A stretch of 5,130 nt of DNA, taken from positions 1-5,130 of the forward strand of contig DAIDKA010000328.1 of NCBI GenBank assembly GCA_027451085.1, in the 5' to 3' direction. The notes under the pieces were generated by a model. That model ran no database searches and had not been told where the DNA came from. It saw only the letters and a list, made by a program, of their open reading frames with translations. Of the stretch, positions 1-5,130 are shown one piece after another. Within the stretch, counting starts at the first letter, position 1, and each line of letters begins with the position of its first letter. A program made the translations under genes and the position numbers. This stretch comes from Gammaproteobacteria bacterium (GTDB lineage Bacteria > Pseudomonadota > Gammaproteobacteria > Steroidobacterales > Steroidobacteraceae).

Positions 1-417
1 GTAGTAGGCCACGCCACACGCCACGGGCAGCTCGCAGGCGGTGATGTAGGCCTGGCGGCCGCCCCAGCAGAAGCCCACCACGCCCACGCGGCCGGAATGC
101 TTCACCACGGTGATGGCAGCGGAGATGTCCAGCAGTGTCTGTTCCGGCTTGAGCTGCTGCACGTACCCTACGCCCTCGGTCATGGTTTCCGGGGTGTAGC
201 CGAGCTCGATGCCCTTGCGGATGCGGTCGAACACGGACGGGGCGATGGCGACATAGCCGGCTGCCGCGTAGCCGTCGGTTACCGCCCGGATATGGCTGTT
301 GACGCCGAAGATCTCCTGCAGCACGACGACTGCGCCGCGCGGCTTACCCTGCGGGGCGGCCAGCCAGGCGCGAAACTCATGGCCGTCACGCGCCATCAGG
401 GTGGTGAATTCGCTCAC
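1..417 (-). CDS. Dienelactone hydrolase family protein, N-terminal part (cut by window edge)
   Basis: Reading down from 417 gives 139 uninterrupted codons to the window edge, so the C-terminal part (family length is usually about 220-240 residues) is missing. What is seen: an alpha/beta-hydrolase start with VVVLQEIFGVN (residues 30-40), where Glu35 matches the glutamate that orients the catalytic cysteine in dienelactone hydrolase, and VGFCWGG (114-120), the nucleophile elbow with Cys117. The Asp and His of the Cys-Asp-His triad would lie outside the window. The start is GTG at 417-415, chosen because GGAGG lies 5 nt upstream; a later in-frame ATG at residue 8 has no such site. No signal peptide is visible, so it is probably cytoplasmic. 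The classic family reaction opens dienelactone to maleylacetate in chloroaromatic breakdown, but many members have unknown substrates, so only the family is claimed. It is the last visible gene of the leftward block and may be cotranscribed with the cyclase 88 bp upstream. Confidence 0.9.
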   Translation of the reverse strand, partial: MSEFTTLMARDGHEFRAWLAAPQGKPRGAVVVLQEIFGVNSHIRAVTDGYAAAGYVAIAPSVFDRIRKGIELGYTPETMTEGVGYVQQLKPEQTLLDISAAITVVKHSGRVGVVGFCWGGRQAYITACELPVACGVAYY

Positions 418-422
418 AGGAA

Positions 423-427
423 CCTCC
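423..427 (-). promoter_or_regulatory. Ribosome binding site that fixes the GTG start of the dienelactone hydrolase gene
   Basis: On the minus strand GGAGG lies 5 nt before GTG (417-415). It supports the GTG start over the in-frame ATG seven codons later. Confidence 0.75.
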
Positions 428-505
428 GCAGGCCGCAGGTCGCGGCGATTGCCGTCTCGGGCCGGAGATTTTAGCCTATTGTGGCAGAAGCGTGGCTCTG
501 TCCTG

Positions 506-1705
506 CTAACGCACGACGCAGCGGTTGCGGCCGGACTCTTTGGCTGCATACAGGGCGCGGTCGGCGCGCTCGAAGGCGCTGTCGGGCGTGTCGCCCATGC
601 GGAAGGTCGTGATGCCGCAGGACAGCGTCACCACCACGCGGGTCTCGCGGAAATGAAAGGCGATCTCCGGCACCTTGGTGCGGATGCGGTTGGCGATCTT
701 AAGCGCACCCTCCGCGGAGCCCTCGGCGAGCAGCATGACGAACTCCTCGCCGCCGTAGCGGGCGACAAAATCCGTGGGGCGCAGCTCGCGCGCAAGGTGC
801 TGTGCCAGCACGCGCAGCATCTTGTCACCGGCCTTGTGGCCGTAGCCGTCGTTGATCGATTTGAAATGATCGACGTCCCACACCAGCAGGCAGATCACGC
901 CGCCCTGCTGCTGCCAGCGGTCGTACTCGTTCTGGATGCGCTCGTCCCAGGCAGTGCGGTTGGGGATGCCCGTCAGCGTGTCGACCAGGGCGAGCCGCTG
1001 TTCCTCGCGCAGGCTGCGCTGCAGCGAGTGGCTTTCGCGTTCCAGCTCCGCCACGCGCACTTTCAGCGCCTGCGTGCGGCTGGTCTGCTCGACCTGCCGC
1101 TGCTGTTCACGGCCGCGGAAGTCGCTGATGTGGCTGCTGATGGTGTTCAGGCGGTTGCCGACGCGCTGGCGCAGCTCGGCCAGCGAGCGGTCGGTGCAGA
1201 TCTCGGCGGAAATCTCCCGCACCTCATCGAGCACCAGCGTGTTCAGGCGGTCGGTGTCGGTGCGGGTGCCGGTGTGTGTTTCTTCTTCGTGGGTGAAGAA
1301 CGAGGCCAGGGTTTCCAGGTGCGAATCGAGCTGGCGCAGCAGTTCCTTGAGCTCGGCCTTTTCGCGCTGCAGCTGTTCGCGCTGGTCACGCAGGTCCGTC
1401 TGCGGATCGTCGTGTGCGGGACATGGGGCGCTCCCGTCCGCGCGTGACGGATCGTCGAGCGCGGTCACTGCGCGCGTCAAGGGTTCCAGGACGGACTTGA
1501 TTTCGGCGATATCGAGACCGGTGCGCGCCAGCTGGCTGATGCGCTTGAGCTGGGTGTCGAGTTCCGCGCTGCGGCCAAGTCCCGCCAGGCACAACCGTCC
1601 CACGAGCCGGCGCAACAGCGGATCGTCGGCTCCTGCCGACGCGTCGGCGTCGCGGGCCGGCGCTGATTCGCCGGCTTTGTGATTTTTTTCCTGGTTAAGC
1701 GGCAT
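506..1705 (-). CDS. Soluble diguanylate cyclase (GGDEF) with N-terminal helical/coiled-coil region
   Basis: This 399-residue protein should condense two GTP into cyclic di-GMP. The GGDEF domain fills about residues 236-399. It has DTLTGIPNR (242-250), WDVDHFKSIND (276-286) with metal-binding Asp277, and an intact active-site loop GGEEF (318-322). RPTD (309-312) sits exactly five residues before GGEEF and fits the RxxD inhibitory site, so product feedback is expected. Residues 1-235 have no signal peptide or membrane segment. They are charged and helical, with likely coiled coils near 105-135 and 205-238; the latter runs into the GGDEF domain as a signalling helix. The N-terminal part resembles the conserved region ahead of GGDEF in a group of soluble gammaproteobacterial cyclases, but I cannot name its signal. 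The ATG at 1705 has only a weak Shine-Dalgarno (ACGGA, 7 nt upstream) next to a strong hairpin. The thiolase gene ends 57 bp upstream on the same strand. Confidence 0.95.
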   Translation of the reverse strand: MPLNQEKNHKAGESAPARDADASAGADDPLLRRLVGRLCLAGLGRSAELDTQLKRISQLARTGLDIAEIKSVLEPLTRAVTALDDPSRADGSAPCPAHDDPQTDLRDQREQLQREKAELKELLRQLDSHLETLASFFTHEEETHTGTRTDTDRLNTLVLDEVREISAEICTDRSLAELRQRVGNRLNTISSHISDFRGREQQRQVEQTSRTQALKVRVAELERESHSLQRSLREEQRLALVDTLTGIPNRTAWDERIQNEYDRWQQQGGVICLLVWDVDHFKSINDGYGHKAGDKMLRVLAQHLARELRPTDFVARYGGEEFVMLLAEGSAEGALKIANRIRTKVPEIAFHFRETRVVVTLSCGITTFRMGDTPDSAFERADRALYAAKESGRNRCVVR

Positions 1706-1715
1706 CCCGTGATCC

Positions 1716-1737
1716 GTCCGTGGCGTGAGGCCCGGAC
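1716..1737 (-). promoter_or_regulatory. Hairpin in the thiolase-cyclase gap, beside the cyclase ribosome binding site
   Basis: GTCCG (1716-1720) pairs with CGGAC (1733-1737), and the inner GGC (1722-1724) pairs with GCC (1730-1732). This leaves one unpaired base (1721) and a 5-nt loop, so the stem has eight base pairs. The minus-strand transcript would form it ending 10 nt before the cyclase ATG. The weak Shine-Dalgarno ACGGA (1717-1713) overlaps the end of the stem. No T-run follows, so it is not a standard intrinsic terminator. Control of translation or of mRNA processing is possible but inferred. Confidence 0.4.
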
Positions 1738-1762
1738 ACTCCTGTGGATTGTGTCGCCCCGT

Positions 1763-3055
1763 TCAGGCCTTTTCGACGATGGCCGTCACACCCATGCCAC
1801 CTGCCGTGCAGACCGAGATAAGTCCGCGACGGGCAGCGTTGTCATGGTGCAACATTTTTGACAGCGACGCCAGGATGCGTGTGCCGGTGGCTGCAAAGGG
1901 ATGGCCCAGCGCGACGCTGCCGCCTTTGACGTTGAGCTTTGTGCGGTCGATCACACCCAGCGCCCCTTGCAGGCCAAGCACGCTGCGGCAGTAGTCTTCA
2001 GTCTGCCATGCCTTCATGGTGGCCAGGGCCTGGGCCGCGAAGGCTTCATGGATCTCGTAATAGTCGAAGTCGGTGAGGTCGAGTCCCGCATCGTGCAGCA
2101 TGGCCGGCACGGCGTGTGCGGGGGCCATGAGCAGTCCTTCCCTGCCGCTGGCGAAGTCGACGGCCCAGACCTTGCCGTACCGCAGCCAGGCGAGCACGGG
2201 CAGGTCGTGCTGGCGCGCCCAGTCCTCGCAGGCCAGCAGCACGGCGCTGGCGCCATCGGTCAGCGGCGTGCTGTTGCCGGCGGTGAGGGTTCCTTTGCCG
2301 GTGAAGTCGAAGGCCGGTTTGAGTTTGCCCAGCTTGTCCAAGCTGGTGTCGCCGCGCACGTTGTTGTCGCGCGTGAGGCCGCGGTAGGGTGTGACGAGAT
2401 CGTCGTAGAAGCCCTCCTTCCAGGCTGCGGCCGCGTTGATGTGGCTGCGGTAGGCGAGTTCGTCCTGTTCAGCGCGGCTGATCTGCCATTGTTGCGCGGT
2501 CAGCTCCATGCTCTGGCCCATCGACAGGCCCGTGCGCGGCTCCACCACGCCCGGCAGCACCGGCTTGAAGTGCTTCGGCCGCACGCCCAGGAAGGGCTTG
2601 ATGCGGTCGATGGCTGAGCGCGCCATGAAGCTCCTGAGCAGCAGCTGCTGATAGCTGCGCGGGTAGACCACAGGCGGGTCGCTGATCGAGTCCACGCCGC
2701 CGGCGATGCCGCAGTCCACCTGGCCCAGGGCGATCTTGTTGCCCAGCAGGATGGCGGCTTCCAGGCCGGTGCCGCAGGCGCGCTGGATGTCGAGGCCCGG
2801 CGTTTGCGGGTCCAGCCCCGAGGACAGCACGCTCTCGCGCACAAGGTTGTAGTCGCGTGGGTGCTTGATGACGGCGCCGGCGATGACATCGCCCAGGCGT
2901 TCTCCGGTCAGCCGGTAGCGCTGTACCAGGGCGCGCAGCGTCTCGGTGAACATGTCCTGGTTGCCCACGCCGGCGTAGGCGCCGTAGGCGCGGGCGAAGG
3001 GGATGCGCAGGCCGCCGATGATGGCGACGCGCCGGACGGATGATCCAACGAGCAT
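1763..3055 (-). CDS. fadI: Acetyl-CoA C-acyltransferase (thiolase), FadI-like
   Basis: This complete 430-residue thiolase cleaves 3-ketoacyl-CoA with CoA to acetyl-CoA and a shortened acyl-CoA, or runs in reverse to condense acetyl-CoA. All catalytic elements are visible: nucleophile Cys94 in RACGTG (92-97), HEAFAAQ (336-342) with His336, GHPFAATG (384-391) with His385, and CTAGGMG (416-422) with Cys416 as the acid/base. NSTPLTDGA (261-269) is also typical. The length and the long loop region around 125-180 fit the FadI / trifunctional-protein beta-subunit branch better than the shorter AtoB/PhaA type (about 390 residues). No FadJ-like partner is in the window, so fadI is a family assignment; a stand-alone acetyl-CoA acetyltransferase role is possible. 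The ATG at 3055 has GGGAGG 5 nt upstream. The gene is divergent from gshA and is the first gene of the leftward block. Confidence 0.93.
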   Translation of the reverse strand: MLVGSSVRRVAIIGGLRIPFARAYGAYAGVGNQDMFTETLRALVQRYRLTGERLGDVIAGAVIKHPRDYNLVRESVLSSGLDPQTPGLDIQRACGTGLEAAILLGNKIALGQVDCGIAGGVDSISDPPVVYPRSYQQLLLRSFMARSAIDRIKPFLGVRPKHFKPVLPGVVEPRTGLSMGQSMELTAQQWQISRAEQDELAYRSHINAAAAWKEGFYDDLVTPYRGLTRDNNVRGDTSLDKLGKLKPAFDFTGKGTLTAGNSTPLTDGASAVLLACEDWARQHDLPVLAWLRYGKVWAVDFASGREGLLMAPAHAVPAMLHDAGLDLTDFDYYEIHEAFAAQALATMKAWQTEDYCRSVLGLQGALGVIDRTKLNVKGGSVALGHPFAATGTRILASLSKMLHHDNAARRGLISVCTAGGMGVTAIVEKA

Positions 3056-3066
3056 GGGAGCCTCCC
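3056..3066 (-). promoter_or_regulatory. Strong thiolase ribosome binding site inside a short palindrome
   Basis: On the minus strand GGGAGG (3066-3061) precedes the ATG by 5 nt and is part of the perfect palindrome GGGAGGCTCCC, which abuts the start codon. It confirms the start at 3055. Self-pairing of four base pairs around a 3-nt loop could partly hide the site, but such a short stem may be chance in GC-rich DNA. Confidence 0.6.
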
Positions 3067-3106
3067 AAAAGAGGTAGGTTCAGATACCCAAGAATGCCAT
3101 GCCCGT

Positions 3107-3135
3107 TTGAGATTGACACCAAACCGGGGCAAGAT
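3107..3135 (+). promoter_or_regulatory. Possible sigma-70 promoter for gshA
   Basis: TTGAGA (3107-3112, five of six consensus bases) is followed after exactly 17 bp by CAAGAT (3130-3135, three of six). Transcription would start near 3142, leaving a leader of about 45 nt before the GTG at 3187. The overlapping TTGACA at 3113-3118 is a perfect -35 hexamer but has no -10 box at a suitable distance. GTTTG (3105-3109) and CAAAC (3120-3124) form a small dyad over the -35 region that could be an operator, though this is speculative. Confidence 0.4.
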
Positions 3136-3146
3136 GCCCGGCCCCG

Positions 3147-3163
3147 GGGGCAGGAGTTGCCCC
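3147..3163 (+). promoter_or_regulatory. Small hairpin in the gshA leader
   Basis: GGGGCA (3147-3152) pairs perfectly with TGCCCC (3158-3163) around the loop GGAGT. It lies 23 nt before the GTG start. The loop has a Shine-Dalgarno-like GGAG but no usable start codon at a normal distance after it. Function is not known. Confidence 0.3.
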
Positions 3164-3186
3164 AGGCCATTGGAATCAAGGCACCC

Positions 3187-4779
3187 GTGACCAGTATCGG
3201 CATCGATCGCGCCTTTGAACGTCGCCTGTCAGCCCTCGTCAACAGCGGCGAACCCGGGGTGCTGCAGGGCGGGCGCAAGGGCGTCGAAAAGGAATCCCTG
3301 CGGGTGACCCCCGCGGGCCGGATCGCGCATACGCCGCATCCCCGCGCCCTGGGTTCCGCGCTCACCAATGAGCACATCACCACGGATTTCTCCGAAAGCC
3401 TGATCGAGCTGGTGACTCCCGCGTTCGTGCACAGCTGGGAGCTGCTGCAGTACCTGCTGGACCTGCACCAGTTCATTTACGGTCATCTGGGCGATGAACT
3501 GCTGTGGGCGACGAGCATGCCCGGCAAGGTGGCCGGCGATGCCGACATTCCGATCGCGCACTACGGCAGCTCCAACGTCGCGCGGATGAAGACCATCTAC
3601 CGCCGCGGGCTGGGTCTGCGCTACGGGCGCCTGATGCAGGCCATCTCCGGCGTGCATTTCAACTACTCGTTCCCGGCACGGTTCTGGGAGGCATGGGCCG
3701 ATGTGCGCGCGGTGCGTACCGCGCAGGCCGCAAACCAGCAGTTCGTCTCGCAGGGCTATTTCGAGCTGCTGCGCAATTACCGCCGCCATGGCTGGATCGT
3801 GCTGTACCTGTTCGGGGTCTCTCCCGTGGTCACCCGGGATTTCGTCGCCGGGCGCGACGTTGATCTTGTGCCATTCACGCGTGACACGCTGCATGGACCG
3901 CATGCCACCTCGCTGCGCATGAGCGACATCGGCTACCGCAACCGCAACCAGTCCGGCCTGTCCGTGTCGGTCAACGGCCTGCAGGACTATGTGCGCGACC
4001 TGTCGCGCGCCATCAGCACACCGCATCCGGCCTACGAGGCCATGGGGGTGAAGGTGGATGGCGAGTACCGACAGCTCAATGCCAACATCCTGCAGATCGA
4101 GAACGAGTACTACAGCTTCATCCGTCCCAAGCGCGTGGCACGGAGCGGCGAACGGCCCACCAAGGCGCTGCTGCGGGCGGGCGTGGAGTATGTCGAGGTG
4201 CGGGCGCTGGACGTCAGCGCGTTCGATCCGGTTGGCGTCAACCAGAACAAGCTGCGTTTCCTGGAAGCATTCTGCGCGCTGTGCGCGATGAAGGACAGCC
4301 CGCCCATGGACGAGTCCGAACAGGCGCTGCTGGACGCCAACCACGTCACCGTCGCCCGCCGTGGCCGTGAGCCGGGGTTGACACTGTGGCGGGATGGACG
4401 CCAGGCCGACATGGCTGCATGGGCGGCGGAGCTGCTGGACTCGATGGCGGGTATCTGCGAAATACTGGATGTCGGCGATCCGGCACGCCCGTATGCTACG
4501 GCGCTGGCCGCCCAGACTGCGAAGCTGGCTGACGTGCGGCTGACGCCTTCGGCGCGGCTGCTGGAGGAAATGCGCTCCACGGGCGAGTCCTTCTTTGACC
4601 TGGGGCTGCGCATGTCGGCCATGCATAAGGACTACTTCCTGGACCTGCATGCCTCCAACGCGGGACGCCGGGCGGAGCTGACGATCGCAGCCGGTGAGTC
4701 CCTGGAAAAGCAGGCCGCCATCGAGGCGTCCGACAAGCTGTCGTTCGATGACTATCTGACCCAGTACTTTGCGACCTGA
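3187..4779 (+). CDS. gshA: Glutamate-cysteine ligase (gamma-glutamylcysteine synthetase), class I
   Basis: It catalyses the first, rate-limiting step of glutathione synthesis in the cytoplasm: ATP-dependent joining of the glutamate gamma-carboxyl to cysteine. The 530 residues are collinear with E. coli GshA (about 518). Visible motifs are GVEKESLRV (32-40, metal-binding glutamates 34 and 36), ALGSALT (54-60), ITTDFSE (64-70), YGSSN (126-130), SGVHFNYS (154-161), ATSLRMSDIGY (240-250), IENEYYSFIRPKR (304-316) and VEYVEVRALD (333-342). Nothing is truncated or missing. The start is inferred: GTG at 3187 has AAGG 5 nt upstream and puts the first motif close to its place in E. coli. The frame stays open upstream with ATGs at 3094 and 3040, but 3094 has no good ribosome site and lies upstream of the likely promoter, and 3040 lies inside the thiolase gene. 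The gene is divergent from the thiolase; glnK follows after 213 bp with its own promoter. Confidence 0.95.
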   Translation: MTSIGIDRAFERRLSALVNSGEPGVLQGGRKGVEKESLRVTPAGRIAHTPHPRALGSALTNEHITTDFSESLIELVTPAFVHSWELLQYLLDLHQFIYGHLGDELLWATSMPGKVAGDADIPIAHYGSSNVARMKTIYRRGLGLRYGRLMQAISGVHFNYSFPARFWEAWADVRAVRTAQAANQQFVSQGYFELLRNYRRHGWIVLYLFGVSPVVTRDFVAGRDVDLVPFTRDTLHGPHATSLRMSDIGYRNRNQSGLSVSVNGLQDYVRDLSRAISTPHPAYEAMGVKVDGEYRQLNANILQIENEYYSFIRPKRVARSGERPTKALLRAGVEYVEVRALDVSAFDPVGVNQNKLRFLEAFCALCAMKDSPPMDESEQALLDANHVTVARRGREPGLTLWRDGRQADMAAWAAELLDSMAGICEILDVGDPARPYATALAAQTAKLADVRLTPSARLLEEMRSTGESFFDLGLRMSAMHKDYFLDLHASNAGRRAELTIAAGESLEKQAAIEASDKLSFDDYLTQYFAT

Positions 4780-4814
4780 TGCAGGCCCCGGGAGGGCGGC
4801 GCAGTCAGGCCGGC

Positions 4815-4831
4815 TGCACCAACTTTGGGCA
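4815..4831 (+). promoter_or_regulatory. NtrC-type enhancer site 1 upstream of glnK
   Basis: TGCACCAACTTTGGGCA matches the NtrC dyad TGCACC-N5-GGTGCA at 10 of 12 half-site bases; the left half is perfect. Its centre is about 129 bp before the predicted glnK transcription start. Phosphorylated NtrC bound here would activate the sigma-54 promoter under nitrogen limitation. Confidence 0.65.
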
Positions 4832-4846
4832 ACTGTCCAGGTGCGA

Positions 4847-4863
4847 TGCTCCGTGGAAGTGCA
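4847..4863 (+). promoter_or_regulatory. NtrC-type enhancer site 2 upstream of glnK
   Basis: TGCTCCGTGGAAGTGCA matches the NtrC dyad at 10 of 12 half-site bases. Its centre lies 32 bp from that of site 1, about three helical turns, so two dimers would sit on the same DNA face. The centre is about 97 bp before the predicted start. The same 32-bp arrangement is known for the paired strong NtrC sites of the E. coli glnA enhancer. Confidence 0.65.
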
Positions 4864-4899
4864 CGTGGAGTGCCAGCGCCGCGGCATCACACTGAATTT

Positions 4900-4914
4900 G
4901 CCGGGTTTTCCGGC
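4900..4914. other. Short inverted repeat between the NtrC sites and the glnK promoter
   Basis: GCCGG (4900-4904) pairs perfectly with CCGGC (4910-4914) around the loop GTTTT. It lies 11 bp before the sigma-54 promoter. It could be a weak end signal for gshA, but only a broken T-rich stretch (CCATTTGCTT) follows. It could also be a site for another regulator. Confidence 0.3.
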
Positions 4915-4925
4915 CCATTTGCTTG

Positions 4926-4941
4926 TGGCACGGAAACTGCA
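4926..4941 (+). promoter_or_regulatory. Sigma-54 (RpoN) promoter of glnK
   Basis: TGGCACGGAAACTGCA fits the consensus TGGCACG-N4-TTGCW with one mismatch (C for the first T of TTGC). The invariant GG (4927-4928) and GC (4939-4940) are separated by exactly 10 bp. With GC at -13/-12, transcription should start near 4952, giving a 41-nt leader. Sigma-54 needs an activator; the two NtrC-like dyads upstream supply one. Confidence 0.85.
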
Positions 4942-4979
4942 AAAATGCCTGGGCCTACAAGCTTCCAAGGACTCCGGAC

Positions 4980-4984
4980 GGGGA
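4980..4984 (+). promoter_or_regulatory. glnK ribosome binding site
   Basis: GGGGA lies 8 nt before the ATG at 4993 and supports that start. Confidence 0.6.
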
Positions 4985-4992
4985 AAAGCAAA

Positions 4993-5130
4993 ATGAAACT
5001 GGTCACCGCCATCATCAAGCCGTTCAAGCTCGACGACGTTCGTGCCGCACTATCGGACATCGGCGTTTCGGGCATGACGGTCACCGAGGTCAAGGGTTTC
5101 GGCCGTCAGCGCGGCCACACCGAGCTATAC
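4993..5130 (+). CDS. glnK: Nitrogen regulatory protein PII, GlnK-like, N-terminal part (cut by window edge)
   Basis: The 46 codons before the window edge match the start of PII proteins (about 112 residues) almost residue for residue: MKLVTAIIKPFKLDDV (1-16), MTVTEVKGFGRQ (28-39) and GHTELY (41-46). PII trimers sense 2-oxoglutarate, ATP and ADP, and relay nitrogen status to targets such as the AmtB channel, NtrB and the GlnE adenylyltransferase. The T-loop begins at about residue 37; the uridylylated Tyr51 and the rest of the ATP and 2-oxoglutarate site fall outside the window. GlnK rather than GlnB is inferred from the MKLVT start, as in E. coli GlnK, and above all from the dedicated sigma-54 promoter with NtrC-like sites. 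GlnB is not excluded. An amtB gene just downstream would settle it. Confidence 0.9.
   Translation, partial: MKLVTAIIKPFKLDDVRAALSDIGVSGMTVTEVKGFGRQRGHTELY

Noticed and set aside
432..446. Inverted repeat GCCGC / GCGGC before the hydrolase ribosome site
   Set aside because: It is a five-pair stem made only of G and C, without a T-run and in GC-rich DNA; not enough to call a regulator site or terminator.
299..1447. 382-codon plus-strand open frame opposite the cyclase and hydrolase genes
   Set aside because: It is a shadow of the GGDEF gene on the other strand, with low-complexity Ala/Val/Leu/Gly content and no motif, and it would cross two real genes.
1901..2617. 238-codon plus-strand open frame inside the thiolase gene
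   Set aside because: It is antisense to a clear, intact thiolase and has no recognisable motif.
2469..3476. 335-codon minus-strand open frame across the thiolase and the gshA start
   Set aside because: It overlaps the thiolase in another frame and the start of gshA; the sequence is Arg/Pro/Ala-rich with no domain.
4783..4795. Possible terminator after gshA (GCCC / GGGC)
   Set aside because: There are only four base pairs and no T-run follows.
3229..4968. 579-codon open frame on the minus strand opposite gshA
   Set aside because: It is antisense to a gene with all GshA motifs, has a Gln/His/Arg/Ala-rich composition typical of the reverse of a GC-rich gene, and runs through the NtrC and sigma-54 region. 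No domain is recognisable.

Overview
The window is about 5.1 kb of GC-rich chromosomal DNA with dense coding. It most likely comes from a gammaproteobacterium. This is inferred from a gamma-type GshA (class I glutamate-cysteine ligase close to the enterobacterial enzyme), a GlnK-like PII protein behind a sigma-54 promoter with NtrC-type enhancer sites, and a FadI-like thiolase. No rRNA or other marker is present to fix the genus.

The left part (1-3055) is a minus-strand block read from right to left. It holds a FadI-like acetyl-CoA C-acyltransferase (1763-3055), a soluble GGDEF diguanylate cyclase (506-1705), and the N-terminal 139 residues of a dienelactone hydrolase family protein (417 down to 1, cut by the window edge). 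Gaps are 57 and 88 bp and no convincing terminator lies between the genes, so they may form one transcript. This would link acyl-CoA and possibly lactone or aromatic catabolism to a c-di-GMP synthase, but only co-orientation and spacing support the link. The 57-bp gap carries a strong hairpin just before the cyclase start. The cyclase frame is also the thiolase frame, with a single TGA between them.

The right part (3056-5130) reads rightward. A 131-bp divergent region carries a possible sigma-70 promoter and a small leader hairpin, followed by gshA from a GTG start at 3187 to 4779 (530 residues, intact), the first enzyme of glutathione synthesis. The 213-bp gap after gshA is a nitrogen-control region: two NtrC-like dyads whose centres are 32 bp apart, then a sigma-54 -24/-12 promoter, a short leader, an RBS, and the first 46 codons of a PII signalling protein (probably glnK), cut by the right edge. 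An amtB ammonium transporter would be expected next, outside the window.

The genes are ordinary core-metabolism and regulatory genes. I see no mobile element, CRISPR array, tRNA or rRNA, and no evidence for a previously undescribed system. The most informative non-coding feature is the glnK control region.
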